The position numbers and the translations under genes were made by a program. A DNA stretch of 64,000 nucleotides, taken from positions 1 to 64,000 of the forward strand of contig NZ_VHKL01000016.1 in the NCBI RefSeq assembly GCF_007474605.1. The letters are read 5' to 3'. Of the stretch, positions 45,214 to 54,646 are shown piece by piece (position 1 is the first letter of the stretch; each line of letters opens with the position of its first letter). The notes under the pieces were generated by a model. That model saw nothing but the letters and a program-made list of their open reading frames with translations. It had not been told where the DNA came from and did no database searches. Source of the stretch: Rhodoligotrophos appendicifer (lineage in GTDB: Bacteria > Pseudomonadota > Alphaproteobacteria > Rhizobiales > Im1).

Positions 45214-45700
45214 ATGGCCAGGACCGGGACTTCAGATCGGCGCTTGCCGCCACCCCGCTCGTCCTGACCCTTGCCGTACCGTCGCTGGTCGGCAATGCCA
45301 GCGCGGATGATCAGGACGGCATCGTCACCGTCAAGAGCCGCTATTCCGTCGCCGGGACCGTCGCGCGCATCAAGCGTGACGTAGGCAAGAAGGGCGTCCA
45401 GTTCTTCGGCGTCATCGACCAGGCCAAGCTGGGCAACGCGGCGGGCAACAGCGTGAGTCCGTCGCGCCTCGTGATGTCGGCAACCCGGCGCTGCGAACGA
45501 CCTTCATCACCGCCAAACTCACCGCCGGTCTCGACTGGCCGGTCCGCGTGCTGGTCTACCAGTCGCAGGACGGCCCAGTATATGCCGCCTATACCGATTT
45601 CGACTGGATGGCCCACCGCCACGGCATTGAAAGCCGTGACAAGGAATTCGCGATGGCGACCGAGGTGATCAGATCCGTGACGTCGACGATCCAGCAGTGA
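45214..45700 (+). pseudogene. Frameshifted DUF302 gene
   Basis: An exported DUF302 protein can be followed in two frames. The first has a signal-like ATPLVLTLAVPSLVGNASA and the domain start GIVTVKSRYSVAGTVARIKRD then KGVQFFGVIDQAKLG. After VM near 45475 the frame must change to continue: GNPALRTTFITAKLTAGLDWPVR, AYTDFDWMAHRHGI, ending SVTSTIQQ at 45700. One missing base in what should read ATGTTCGGC explains it. The start is also unclear (ATG 45214 is out of frame with the domain). DUF302 proteins are small periplasmic proteins of uncertain role. A sequencing error at a single base remains possible. Confidence 0.65.
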
Positions 45701-46515
45701 TGCCGGGGGCGAGAGGCGTCCCTGCCATGAGACGCTGACGGCTCCCGCCCTTGATTCGCATGGCCATCCAATTTCACGGGAAAACCCCATCAAAACCGGC
45801 CGCTATCACAGGTCACGGGCTATTTTTGGCAATCGCTTGCCACCCGGTTCAATGCTGTGGTCGAAAGCCGGCTGGGCTGGCTGGACAGGCGAGGCACGAT
45901 CCAGCTATCGCCCACACGACGCTGCCCGCATGATAATTCCTGGATTGCCGCCAATGGTTCTGGTGATTTTTACTGAAGGAAAGGCAATGAGCGAAAGCGC
46001 AGAGATTCTTCCGGGATCTTTAAGAAATTCCATTTATATAATGCGCAATATCATACAGGGAGTGTGATTTACTAAGAAAATTGTGAAGCCAACTTCGCCG
46101 AAGTGAGTGGTTCGAACGTCAGCGGCCCGGTTCTAAAGTCGACCGCGAAGTCTTCAGATCTGAGACGCTGATCTGCCGTAACCGCATCGGGGCCGTGAGG
46201 AGACTGTCAGCTTCTAAGAGAAGGGCGCGGAGAAGTAGACCTAACGCATGCTTTTCAACACGCTCTTGAGTTCGGATGTCGCTCGGTGGGCCGCGCGAGA
46301 TACCGATAGGCACGACATCTACTCTATAGCCCTTTCAACTGACCCGTGAAATCGGCTACGAACCTATTGAAACTACAGTAAATTTCACCTTCCATGTGGC
46401 AATAGACGGTTTCGGTGCCGAATACGCAGAGATCGGATAGCCAACAACGATATAAGGGTGGCTATTTAGCCGTTAAGCTTGAAGTGCCCTCGCCGCTATG
46501 AGGCTTCGCCGTCGG
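45701..46515. other. Long gene-poor stretch
   Basis: About 815 bases. Two weak items lie inside. At 45987-46067 a 26-codon frame (MSESAEILPGSL...) follows a good AAGGAAAGG ribosome site and may be the stump of a lost gene. At 46119-46313 (minus) an open frame with a leucine-rich helix (HALGLLLRALLLEADSL) might be a fragment. The part around 46000-46080 is A+T-rich. Nothing else is recognisable; it separates the element debris from the catabolic island. Confidence 0.3.
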
Positions 46516-47271
46516 TCATCCACGCCCAACGAATGGCATTCCGGTCGCCATGACGGTGATGAACTGCACGTTGGCGTCGAGCGGCAGGCCTGCCATATAG
46601 AGCACCGCCTGAGCGACATGCTTCGGGTCGATGGTGGGCTCTACCCGGGTCGATCCATCCGCTTGCAGGGTTCCCTCCTGCATCGCGGTTGTCATATGCG
46701 TGGCAGCGTTGCCGATATCGATCTGGCCGCATGCGATGTTATAATTTCGGCCGTCCAAAGAGGTCGATTTGGTGAGGCCGGTGATCGCATGCTTAGTGGC
46801 CGTATAGGGGGCCGAGTTCGGGCGCGGTACTTGGGCGGAGATTGAACCGTTGTTGACAATGCGGCCCCCCATTGGCCGTTGCATTTTCATGTAGTGGAAG
46901 GCCTGCTGGGTGCACAGGAAGCTCCCGGTTAGGTTCACCTTTACCACCGCCTCCCATTCCTCATGGGTGAGATCCTCAAGCGCTATTGGAGCTGCACTGA
47001 TCCCTGCATTGTTGAACAGGACATCGATTCTTCCAAAGGCTCGAAAGGCTTCAGCAAAGAGCGCCTTCACAGCGGCTGGGTCCGAAACATCGGTTGCAAC
47101 GACAAGCGTTCGGGCGAGATCGGCTGCCTCTGAGGCTACCTCCTGCAATGCGTCCTTGCGGCGGCCGGCAAGAACCACCGAATATCCGTCCTGCAGGAAC
47201 GCAAGTGCGACATGCCGACCGATCCCCGACCCGGCGCCGGTGACGATTGCAACTTTACCTTCGGTAGCCAC
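46516..47271 (-). CDS. SDR family NAD(P)-dependent oxidoreductase
   Basis: A 251-residue classical short-chain dehydrogenase. The cofactor loop TGAGSGIG is at residues 11-18, NNAG at 87-90, and the catalytic S143, Y156 and K160 are in place (NNGSISAQ and [11 protein letters not shown]). The C-terminal half has a [11 protein letters not shown] ending. It is the last gene of the minus-strand unit led by the hydratase, 47 bases after the 2-hydroxyacid oxidase, which suggests that both oxidise alcohols or hydroxy acids of the same pathway. No residue clearly decides NAD versus NADP. Confidence 0.92.
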   Translation of the reverse strand: MATEGKVAIVTGAGSGIGRHVALAFLQDGYSVVLAGRRKDALQEVASEAADLARTLVVATDVSDPAAVKALFAEAFRAFGRIDVLFNNAGISAAPIALEDLTHEEWEAVVKVNLTGSFLCTQQAFHYMKMQRPMGGRIVNNGSISAQVPRPNSAPYTATKHAITGLTKSTSLDGRNYNIACGQIDIGNAATHMTTAMQEGTLQADGSTRVEPTIDPKHVAQAVLYMAGLPLDANVQFITVMATGMPFVGRG

Positions 47272-47318
47272 GCCTCATACCTCACATCCTAAATCGCTGC
47301 ATTCAGTCGACAGTGCCA

Positions 47319-48533
47319 TTACCCAGTGCTCGGATCCGATTGGGCGCCGCGTATGGCCAGGGCAACAATCGCGCTGCCAACGAGCGCGTCCCTCGGCGAG
47401 CATCCAAGCTGCGCCAGATTGCGCCTGTACTCATCGGTCAAAAGTTCGATGGCCAGCCTGCCGCCCGCCGCTCCAAGAGCTGCTATTGCGTAATAGAATG
47501 TGCGCCCGGAGAAGCTCATTTCTGCGCCCGCCGCGACGGCGCGGACGACATCGAGGCCGCTGCGAATGCCGCTGTCGAGCATCAGGGTCGATCTCGCACC
47601 GAAGCGCTCGGCGAGACCTAGTAGCGCGTCAATGGAGGCCGGCGCCGCATCCAGCTGTCTGCCGCCGTGGTTTGAGATGATCAGCCCATCCGCTCCAGCC
47701 TCGAGCGAGACATTGGCATCCTCAGTCGACAGCACTCCCTTGACCACAAGTCGGCCAGGCCACATCTCGCGCAGCCGCCTCAAACCATCTGCGGTATAGC
47801 TCGCCACCTGCACCTGCGATTCGGCGAAAGCCACCCGTTCAAAAGACGTCCCGGCGTCTCTCGGTGCATATGGCCGAAACAGCGCGCATTCGGGTATCCC
47901 ATTCCGGAAGACTTCGGCAAGCCAGGCTGGGCGAACGGCGAAATCCCAGATTGTCCGAGGGCTTATGCCGAATGGAGTGCCGAAGCCGTTCCGGATGTCC
48001 CGGTCACGTCGCGAAATGACCGGAGAATCGATTGTGGCGACCAGAACCTGATAGCCGATTTCCTTGGCGCGCCGGACGATGTCGGAGAGGATCTCACCAT
48101 TTTGGGTGGGATAGACCTGTAGCCAGGCATTCGAACCTGCAGCAGCGAATACATCCTCCATCGAGGCGGTCGCGACCATGCTGAGCACGAACGGAACGCA
48201 AAACTCGCCAGCCAGTCGCGCCATCATCAGCTCGGCTCCGGGCCAGACGAAGCCAGCCACACCGACCGGCGATACCCCGAGCGGAATCGAATAGCGCTGT
48301 CCAAATATTGTCGTCGAACCGCTGCATGGGCTGTTGCTTCCCAGGAATCGAGGGACCAGCTTTACCGCGTCCAGCGCCTGTCTGTTGGTAGCAAGGCCGA
48401 GTTCGGCGCCGGTACCGCCATCCAGATAATCAAAAAACATCCGCGGAATCCGGCGCGCCGCCAAGGCCCGGAGATCCGATATCGAGGCCGGGTGGCGTCC
48501 TTTGAAACTCAGCCGGACGGGCATGATGATCAC
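47319..48533 (-). CDS. FMN-dependent alpha-hydroxy-acid oxidase/dehydrogenase (LldD/mandelate dehydrogenase family)
   Basis: A 404-residue (beta/alpha)8 flavoenzyme. The family start is ISDLRALAARRIPRMFFDYLDGG. The FMN and substrate region includes LQVYPTQ, VATIDSPVISRRDRDIRNGF and VVKGVLSTEDA, and the active-site base is H289 with R292 in SNHGGRQLD. It oxidises 2-hydroxy acids to 2-oxo acids. The GTG start overlaps the stop of the TetR gene (GTGA), so translation is probably coupled. An ATG nine bases later is a possible alternative. The substrate is undetermined. Confidence 0.9.
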   Translation of the reverse strand: MIIMPVRLSFKGRHPASISDLRALAARRIPRMFFDYLDGGTGAELGLATNRQALDAVKLVPRFLGSNSPCSGSTTIFGQRYSIPLGVSPVGVAGFVWPGAELMMARLAGEFCVPFVLSMVATASMEDVFAAAGSNAWLQVYPTQNGEILSDIVRRAKEIGYQVLVATIDSPVISRRDRDIRNGFGTPFGISPRTIWDFAVRPAWLAEVFRNGIPECALFRPYAPRDAGTSFERVAFAESQVQVASYTADGLRRLREMWPGRLVVKGVLSTEDANVSLEAGADGLIISNHGGRQLDAAPASIDALLGLAERFGARSTLMLDSGIRSGLDVVRAVAAGAEMSFSGRTFYYAIAALGAAGGRLAIELLTDEYRRNLAQLGCSPRDALVGSAIVALAIRGAQSDPSTG

Positions 48534-49174
48534 TCATTTCCGCAAGGTGAAATCTTCACGTGAAGCGCGGCTTCTACATATTTGCGCAGTACTGCTCGAT
48601 AGGAATTCCATGGCAGGTCGTCCGACGTAATAAGCCGAATGAAGATAATCCTATGAAAATCGAACAGCATGCTGGCCAGGGGGGTTGGTTTGGCATCCGG
48701 AGGTAATTTTCCAAGTTTCTTGAGATTCTTGACTTCTTTTTCGATAAACATTTTCAGCCGTTTGTTGATACCTCGGATATCCGCGCCGATATCTTCGCTA
48801 CCCTCATGCGCCATCGTCTGGGCGATGGCATGCCTCCAGGTATTCTGGTCTATCTCGGCGAGGCTATGGGCTGCCAACGACTCCAGAAATTCGACCATGC
48901 AATCGACCGCGCGGTCCGCCCGCGACGACACCGTGGAGAGGCCTGCGAAGAAAGATTCGTCCGACGCCGAGATCAGCGCGATCAACAGCTGTCCTCTGGT
49001 TCGATAGTAGTTGTAAATGGTGTTTGGCGATATATCGACGGCAGCCGCAATCGCTTCCATGGACGTAGATGTATAACCGTGCTGCCGAAAAAGTCGGCTC
49101 GAAGCCTGAAGGATCTCTTTTCTCCTGGCCTCCTTCTTCCGTTGGCGAAGGCCGGATGGAGTTTGATGGCGCAT
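48530..49174 (-). CDS. TetR/AcrR family transcriptional regulator
   Basis: A 214-residue repressor. The N-terminal helix-turn-helix is RKKEARRKEILQASSRLFRQ, then GYTSTSMEAIAAAVDISPNTIYNYYRTRGQLLIAL; the ligand domain follows, with no further family match. It sits inside the operon, six bases after the DapA-like gene and overlapping the oxidase gene. It may bind the palindrome at 51045 in the divergent control region, where operon and importer start. Its likely inducer is the pathway substrate or an intermediate. Confidence 0.92.
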   Translation of the reverse strand: MRHQTPSGLRQRKKEARRKEILQASSRLFRQHGYTSTSMEAIAAAVDISPNTIYNYYRTRGQLLIALISASDESFFAGLSTVSSRADRAVDCMVEFLESLAAHSLAEIDQNTWRHAIAQTMAHEGSEDIGADIRGINKRLKMFIEKEVKNLKKLGKLPPDAKPTPLASMLFDFHRIIFIRLITSDDLPWNSYRAVLRKYVEAALHVKISPCGNE

Positions 49175-49180
49175 CCGCGG

Positions 49181-50137
49181 TCAATCTGCAGCTGCGCCCG
49201 GCGCGCGGTCTGGCCGGTCGCGCTCGAACGTCTCTAGGAGCTGCCCATCAACGTTTCCCGTGGCCGCGGCGAAGGCCTTCATAAACTCATATTTCTGCTG
49301 TCCGGAAAGCGGCAGGAGCGGTTTGCGAGCGTCCCCGACCGGAATGCCTGCCAGCTCGCATCCGAGCCGGCACATCTGCACATATTTCCCTCCTTGATCC
49401 ATCAGCGAGACCAGGGGCAACATTGCGCGCAACTGATCTTTGCCTGCGGCGAAGTCCCGTTCCTCCACGCAGGTAGCGAAGAGCCGGTTGTGCTGGCGGC
49501 CGAGAAAACACGCCGCTCCGCCGAGGATAGCCTTAGCCCCCCAGGCGTAGCTTTCCAGCGCCAATGCATCGAGCCCGCAAACCAGTTCCAGTTGGGGATC
49601 GGGGCAGAGGATCACCTGATGCATCCGGTCGATGTCGCCACTGGTATCCTTGTAGGCGATGAGATTTCTGCAACCGGCAAGTGCTTGCAGAACCTGAAGG
49701 TCGACATCCGCATTTAGTCTGCTTGGGAAGTTGTAGATGATGATTGGCAGACCAACATTCTGATCGATCCAGCGATAGTAGGCGACGATCTCATCGCGCG
49801 ACGGGGCGCAGAAGGCTGGTGGCGCAACGATCAGCGCCGCGTAGTCCAGTTCCTCGGCAAGTTTGCAGAGCGAAAGGGTTTCCGCCGGCTTCATGCTGAT
49901 CGTTGAGGCAATAAGGACGGTCTCCGCCTGCCGATGTCGCGCGGCGAACCGCATAAGGTCGGTCCGCTCCTCGAAAGTCAGGCTGAAGAACTCCCCCGTT
50001 AGGCTGGCGGGTACGATCGCCTTCACCCCTTGTGAGGCGATGTGATCAAGCAGCGCGTCATAGACGTAGAAATTAATGTCCCCACTTAAGTCGAAAGGGG
50101 TCACGGTGGCGGCGATTACCCCTGTGATCTTCTTCAT
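49181..50137 (-). CDS. DapA-type (dihydrodipicolinate synthase/N-acetylneuraminate lyase superfamily) aldolase
   Basis: A 318-residue class I aldolase barrel. The Schiff-base lysine is K163 in LIAYKDTSGD, and the proton-relay tyrosine is Y135 in IIIYNFPSR. The GEFFSLTFEERTDL block near residue 50 is where the family binds the pyruvate carboxylate (the usual GTTGE has changed to LTGEF). Such enzymes cleave or form 2-oxo acids, for example 2-keto-3-deoxy sugar acids. The start is ATG 50137 (GTG 50146 also possible). The gene is 54 bases after the hydratase, so their substrates are probably consecutive 2-oxo acids. Confidence 0.9.
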   Translation of the reverse strand: MKKITGVIAATVTPFDLSGDINFYVYDALLDHIASQGVKAIVPASLTGEFFSLTFEERTDLMRFAARHRQAETVLIASTISMKPAETLSLCKLAEELDYAALIVAPPAFCAPSRDEIVAYYRWIDQNVGLPIIIYNFPSRLNADVDLQVLQALAGCRNLIAYKDTSGDIDRMHQVILCPDPQLELVCGLDALALESYAWGAKAILGGAACFLGRQHNRLFATCVEERDFAAGKDQLRAMLPLVSLMDQGGKYVQMCRLGCELAGIPVGDARKPLLPLSGQQKYEFMKAFAAATGNVDGQLLETFERDRPDRAPGAAAD

Positions 50138-50191
50138 GCGTGTCACCGGCGCGACGCCTCATTTCTCTCTTCTTGACAAGTGTCCATCGAT

Positions 50192-50971
50192 CTAGCTCCC
50201 CAATACGGCGGTGACGGAACCAAGACGCCCAAAGTCAGCATTGACGACATCCCCAGCCTTGCCAAAACTGTAACTGCCGAGGCAATTTCCGGTGCCGATG
50301 ATTTCGCCGGCACGAAGGTGCGAACCGCCCAACATCAAGTCATTGCAGAGCCATGCGAGGTCGCGAATCGGGTTACCCATCGCGCCGTCGTCCACGAATC
50401 GGTCGTTGATTGTAAGGCGCACCGGGTGTTCCAGAAGTTCACAAAACGCAGGCTCCTCGGTCTCCTTTCCCAGAACGATGAAGCCATCCGCGCCGTTATC
50501 GGCAACCAGCGAGGTAACGTCCACCGCCGTTAAGCTCTCATAGAGGCTGTCGACAAACTCGAGAATCGGAATAACCGACTTAATCGCGTTTGACACCTCC
50601 GCTTCAGAATAGGGAATTGCGCGTGGAGGTAGATCGCAAGCCATTCTAAACGCGAACTCCGCCTCGACGGTGGCCGACCGCGTGGCGCTGGAGAGCGGCA
50701 CCTTCCCAGGGCTGGACAAAACATTGGACCTCAGGATACGGCCATAGATAGGCATTGTCGCCCCGTGCACCTTCTGCATATCGGCGTTGGTTAACGCCAC
50801 GAACCAGCCCGCGGGTTCGGTGTCCAACTTTCGCAGCAAGCTTCGCTGTATCGCGTATGCTTCGACGAGCGACTGTGGCCGGCAAGTGATCGGAAGGTCA
50901 GTGATCTTGCCGCCGTCCCGACGCACTTTCAGCAGATAATCGGCGGCGAATTCAATTCGGGAGGGACTCAC
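50192..50971 (-). CDS. 2-keto-4-pentenoate hydratase family protein (MhpD-like)
   Basis: A 259-residue member of the FAH/hydratase superfamily. The divalent-metal ligands of the family are present as E103 and E105 (TVEAEFAFRM) and E138 (ILEFVDS), and the C-terminal block SFGKAGDVVNADFGRLGSV is typical. It should hydrate a 2-hydroxy-dienoate or process a similar 2-oxo acid. It is first in the minus-strand unit and divergent from the importer genes across a 238-base control region. In aromatic or heterocycle degradation this enzyme precedes an aldolase, which fits the DapA-like neighbour. Confidence 0.88.
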   Translation of the reverse strand: MSPSRIEFAADYLLKVRRDGGKITDLPITCRPQSLVEAYAIQRSLLRKLDTEPAGWFVALTNADMQKVHGATMPIYGRILRSNVLSSPGKVPLSSATRSATVEAEFAFRMACDLPPRAIPYSEAEVSNAIKSVIPILEFVDSLYESLTAVDVTSLVADNGADGFIVLGKETEEPAFCELLEHPVRLTINDRFVDDGAMGNPIRDLAWLCNDLMLGGSHLRAGEIIGTGNCLGSYSFGKAGDVVNADFGRLGSVTAVLGS

Positions 50972-51044
50972 GGTTGTCCTCTGGCGACGGCTCTTTGCAC
51001 AAAGATCATTTTGGTATGAACACTATTTTTGGCGTCGACACCAT

Positions 51045-51061
51045 ATATCTTCTTGAGATAT
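51045..51061. promoter_or_regulatory. Palindromic candidate operator in the divergent control region
   Basis: ATATCT-TCTTG-AGATAT, a perfect 6-bp dyad over 17 bases, lies between the hydratase start (50971) and the importer start (51210). The size suits a TetR-type repressor, and a TetR gene is in the operon. The surroundings (50995-51075) are A+T-rich, as for overlapping promoters. Which factor binds is inferred. Confidence 0.4.
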
Positions 51062-51209
51062 TGTTTAAGTGTGGATGCCAACCTCGTCCGTTGAGGTCGT
51101 TGCCCGGATTTGGTGGCGTGGCGTGAGATTGTAGGCTTTGTTTGGAATGGAAGCGTCCACCTGAGGCCGCGCCATGTCAATTTCGATCACAACGCACGAG
51201 GGAGTAATA

Positions 51210-51974
51210 ATGAAACAACTTAAGGCTGCCTTGACTTGGTCGGTGGTCGCCTGCGGGCTGGCGCTTGGTTGCGTCAGCGCGATCGCAGCGCCATTGAGTT
51301 ATTGCGTGGAGGCGGACTTGCCGCCGTTCTCTTACAAGACCGCGGCCGGAGCCGTGGAAGGATTTGACGTCGATATCGCGAGCGCGATATGCACCAAGAT
51401 CGGAAGGGAATGCGATCCGGTGATCCAGGAGTGGACTGGCATCATTCCCGCGCTCTATGCAGGAAAATGCGAGACGATCATATCGTCCATGACAATCACC
51501 GACCAACGCAAGAAGGTGGTTCTGTTTACCGATGCCTATTACCACGCGCCCTGGGCTTTCATCGCCCGGAAGGGGCTCAACATGAAGATGACCCCGGAGG
51601 GATTGAAGGGCCGCACGCTCTGTATGTTCAAGAACAGCGGTGGCCTAAAATATCTGGAGGAAAACCTGAAAGATGTTGCAATCAAATATTATGATGGCGC
51701 CGATGCCATTCGGACTGATTTGGTTGCCGGGCGCTGTGACGGATGGTTCGAGCAGATGCCGATTGTCTATGGCAGCATTCTGAGTAAGCCCGAGGGCAAG
51801 GATTTCGAGGTCATCGGCGATCTTAAGATCGGCCAGGGCGTCGGGATCGCGGTGAAGACCGGCGATACTGAACTTGCCGGGGTGTTGAACGAGGCGGTGA
51901 AGGGCCTGTATGCGGATGGAACTTTCAAAAAAATAAACGACAAGTATTTCCCGTTCAGCCTGAGCCGAGAGTAA
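51210..51974 (+). CDS. ABC importer periplasmic binding protein (polar amino acid type, SBP_bac_3)
   Basis: A 254-residue exported binding protein. The signal peptide ends after SAIAA (about residue 27). The mature part begins PLSYCVEADLPPFSYKTAAG and has the family motif GFDVDIASAICTKIGRECDPVIQEW, then MTITDQRKKVVLFTDAYYHAP and a late GVGIAVKTGDTELAGVLNEA. These place it with lysine/arginine/glutamine/ectoine-type binders. Start ATG 51210 has GAGGGAG nine bases before it. The two permease genes follow at 43 bases and by overlap. The ligand cannot be read from the sequence. Confidence 0.92.
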   Translation: MKQLKAALTWSVVACGLALGCVSAIAAPLSYCVEADLPPFSYKTAAGAVEGFDVDIASAICTKIGRECDPVIQEWTGIIPALYAGKCETIISSMTITDQRKKVVLFTDAYYHAPWAFIARKGLNMKMTPEGLKGRTLCMFKNSGGLKYLEENLKDVAIKYYDGADAIRTDLVAGRCDGWFEQMPIVYGSILSKPEGKDFEVIGDLKIGQGVGIAVKTGDTELAGVLNEAVKGLYADGTFKKINDKYFPFSLSRE

Positions 51975-52017
51975 GCGTGCGCCGCCCTCCCTGACGCAGA
52001 ATCTGAAAGACGGAGCG

Positions 52018-52761
52018 GTGACAGAGATCTCGCAGCTGTTGACATTTGGTTCGACAGGTTGGGGCGACGAACTGTTCTTCGGGGCGCAGATCACATTTGC
52101 GATTGCGGTTCTTTCGTACGTGATCGGAATCGTCCTGGGGCTGCTCGGCGCGCTGATGAAGGTCTCCAAGAGCAGATCGGCTTACTATTTGGCACATAGC
52201 TATTCCGTTGTTTTCCGCGGGGTGCCGGAGCTGCTCATTATTTCGATTCTCTATTTCGGGGGAAGCCTTGCCATTGCCGCCATGTTACGACCGGTCGGCT
52301 TCACCGGGTATATTGATTTTAGCCCGTTCGTTTCCGGAACAGTCGCTCTATCGCTGGTGACTGCTGCTTACGCCATTGAAGTGTTCCGCGGCGGCATCCT
52401 CGCAGTTCCGATTGGCCAGACCGACGCGGCCAGTGCGCTTGGCTTGAAAAGGCCGCGAGCTTTCCTGTTGGTCGTCTTGCCACAGGCGCTTCGGATCGCG
52501 CTACCCGGGCTTACCAATCTCTGGCTTACTATTTTGAAGAATACATCATTTGTGTCGGTGATCGGGGTCGTGGACCTTCTCCGCGCTGCGTATCTGGGCG
52601 CCGCGGCCACCCGGTCTCCCCTCCCGTTCTTTCTCGCCGTCCTCATCGGCTATGCGCTGATGACCTGGTTTTCGATGCTGGGGATAAATATGATCGAAGG
52701 CTGGACAAGGCGAGGTTATGGGGCGCGGGCGCCTGACCTTGGGAAAGCTCGGAATGCTTGA
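52018..52761 (+). CDS. ABC importer permease (HisQ/GlnP type)
   Basis: A 247-residue inner-membrane permease with at least five hydrophobic segments. The EAA loop, contact site for the ATPase, reads ALGLKRPRAFLLVVLPQALRIALPG, and SYSVVFRGVPELLIISILYF is the typical second helix. A GTG start with GGAG closely upstream fits the spacing to the binding-protein gene. It should pair with the following permease to make the channel. No ATPase gene lies nearby. Confidence 0.9.
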   Translation: MTEISQLLTFGSTGWGDELFFGAQITFAIAVLSYVIGIVLGLLGALMKVSKSRSAYYLAHSYSVVFRGVPELLIISILYFGGSLAIAAMLRPVGFTGYIDFSPFVSGTVALSLVTAAYAIEVFRGGILAVPIGQTDAASALGLKRPRAFLLVVLPQALRIALPGLTNLWLTILKNTSFVSVIGVVDLLRAAYLGAAATRSPLPFFLAVLIGYALMTWFSMLGINMIEGWTRRGYGARAPDLGKARNA

Positions 52762-53485
52762 GGCCGTCGCCGATATGCTGCCGAGGTTATTGCATGGCGC
52801 GCTGGACACGCTCGTGATCATGGCCGCCTGCACACTTCTCAGCCTGCCGATCGCCCTGATGGTGGCGATCGGCGGCGGCCTTTCATCTAGCAAGCCAATC
52901 AGATTTCTGGCTGCAAGCTATGTTTTCGCTTTTCGCAGTTCTCCCGCCCTGGTGCAGCTGTTTCTGATTTATTACGCCTTCTCCATGTCGGAGACCCTTC
53001 GGCAGACATGGGCGTGGTACTTTTTCCAGGATCCGTGGTTCTGCGGCATTCTTGCCCTTACATTAAATACGGCTGCCTATCAGGCTGAGATCTTCCGGGC
53101 GGGGCTTCAACTCGTGCCGAAGGAGCAGCTCGACGCCAGCTTATCGCTTGGTCTGTCAAAGGTACTGACGTTCTGGCTGGTCAGGGCCCCGGGCGCCTTC
53201 CGGCTGGCCCTGCCGGCTTATACCAACGAGCTCATACTGCTCCTGAAGACCACAGCAATTGTCAGCACAATCACCATTTTGGATCTGCTCGGAACGGCAA
53301 AGCTGATCTACACGGAAACATTTGATCCCTTTACCCCGCTGATGCTGGCCGCTGCGATTTACCTTCTGCTCGTGTGGATGATCCAATGGGCAATGTCCAA
53401 GATCGAGTGGTGGCTGATGCCGCACATGCGCAGCAGCATTGCCATCCCACAGCCACGGAAAGTCGTAACTCCGGCGCTTGGCTAA
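52754..53485 (+). CDS. ABC importer permease (HisM/GlnP type)
   Basis: A 243-residue permease, partner of the preceding one. Helices such as LVIMAACTLLSLPIALMVAI and the family block YVFAFRSSPALVQLFLIYYAF are seen; the EAA loop is SLGLSKVLTFWLVRAPGAFRL. It overlaps the preceding gene by eight bases and has GGGAAAG upstream of ATG 52754; an ATG at 52718 would overlap more. The heterodimer plus binding protein is complete except for the ATP-binding subunit, which must come from elsewhere. Confidence 0.9.
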   Translation: MLEAVADMLPRLLHGALDTLVIMAACTLLSLPIALMVAIGGGLSSSKPIRFLAASYVFAFRSSPALVQLFLIYYAFSMSETLRQTWAWYFFQDPWFCGILALTLNTAAYQAEIFRAGLQLVPKEQLDASLSLGLSKVLTFWLVRAPGAFRLALPAYTNELILLLKTTAIVSTITILDLLGTAKLIYTETFDPFTPLMLAAAIYLLLVWMIQWAMSKIEWWLMPHMRSSIAIPQPRKVVTPALG

Positions 53486-53581
53486 AGGTCTATCCGAACT
53501 GCGTCCAACTAATCCGCCCAGAGTTTTCGCTTACGAATTGCTTGGGATGGCACCATCAGTAACCGCAAAGGGGATCGCTTG

Positions 53582-54340
53582 ATGCAACACGACAAACCCA
53601 GACTTGAGTTCTCGGACGCGGAATGGGCAACCCGAGTTCAACTCGCGGCTTGCTACAGAATACTGTATCGACTGAGGATGACGGATACGATCAATACTCA
53701 TATTGCCGCTCGTGTGCCGGGTGTCGAGGACCGCTTTATCTTGAACCCATACGGACTTCTGTTCAACGAGATCTGTGCCTCCAATCTCGTTACGGTGGAC
53801 GCCCAAGGTCGATACTTAGGATCGCATTCTAATGTGAACGCGGCGGGTTTCTCCATCCACGGAGCAATCTTCAAAGCGCGGCCCGACGTGTTCTGCTCGC
53901 TGCACACACATACCCGGGCCGGCGTGGCGGTTTCGATGTTGAAGTCGGGCCTTCTTCCTGCCAGTCAATTTGCCTTCTATTTCCACAATCGGATCGGATA
54001 TAGCGCCTACCGGCACTTTGGCGGCAGCGATGATGATTGCCGGGCTTTGGGGGCGGACCTTGGCAAGAACATCGCGTTGATCCTGGAAAATCACGGCCTG
54101 CTTACGGTCGGCAGCACGATTCCAGAGGCATTCCAACTAACCTATTATCTCGACAAAGCCTGCGACGTCCAAATCGCTGCGCAAGCCACCGGCGGCGAGT
54201 TGATCTTCCCCCCTGAGGACGAAATCCTGGCGATGGCGCAGGAGGTCGATACCGGCTTTGGCGGCAAGCCGTTCGGTGTGCCGGAATGGGAAGCTTTGGT
54301 CCGTGAATTGGATCGAGACGATCCGTCTTATGCGGATTAG
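53582..54340 (+). CDS. Class II aldolase/adducin family protein
   Basis: A 252-residue zinc enzyme of the fuculose-aldolase/adducin group. The metal-binding histidines are in SLHTHTRAGVAVS and ENHGLLTVGS; IARRVPG-like and ILNPYGLLFNEICASNLV blocks match the family. Members cleave sugar phosphates or act as epimerases or decarboxylases. ATG 53582 is preceded by AAAGGGG at nine bases, 97 bases after the importer, so it may be the last gene of that unit. It may release a two- or three-carbon piece from the pathway intermediate. Confidence 0.88.
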   Translation: MQHDKPRLEFSDAEWATRVQLAACYRILYRLRMTDTINTHIAARVPGVEDRFILNPYGLLFNEICASNLVTVDAQGRYLGSHSNVNAAGFSIHGAIFKARPDVFCSLHTHTRAGVAVSMLKSGLLPASQFAFYFHNRIGYSAYRHFGGSDDDCRALGADLGKNIALILENHGLLTVGSTIPEAFQLTYYLDKACDVQIAAQATGGELIFPPEDEILAMAQEVDTGFGGKPFGVPEWEALVRELDRDDPSYAD

Positions 54341-54646
54341 GTCACCCGGTGGAGGCACGCGCCGAGTGACTAAGGGCCCCACAAGACGGTCGACAGTCGC
54401 CTCATCCGCCTCTCGTCTATTTCGACCGGCGCTTCGCAGACCTTGCCGGCAAACAGCTCAGGCCATTGCGCATCATTGACGAAATCCACCTAGAGCTCAT
54501 CGCGTGGCCTGCCCGAAACGAGGATGTTACCGGTCATAACGTCGATCGAGAAACCAAGGACGGGTCGACCGATTGCGCAAACTCTTCTCGCGGTTATCGG
54601 CATCACCGCAGCCGTTCGTTCTGGCGCTGAGCAATGCGTTTTGAAG
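54341..54646. other. Gap between aldolase and dehydratase genes
   Basis: A 306-base convergent intergenic region. On the minus strand a 38-codon stretch (54490-54603, with RPVLGFSIDVMTGNILVSG) reads like the end of a protein. I cannot assign it; it may be a relic. Confidence 0.3.

Noticed and set aside
50173-50178. TTGACA on the plus strand, like a -35 box
   Set aside because: It points away from both neighbouring genes' reading direction and has no matching -10 or gene downstream.
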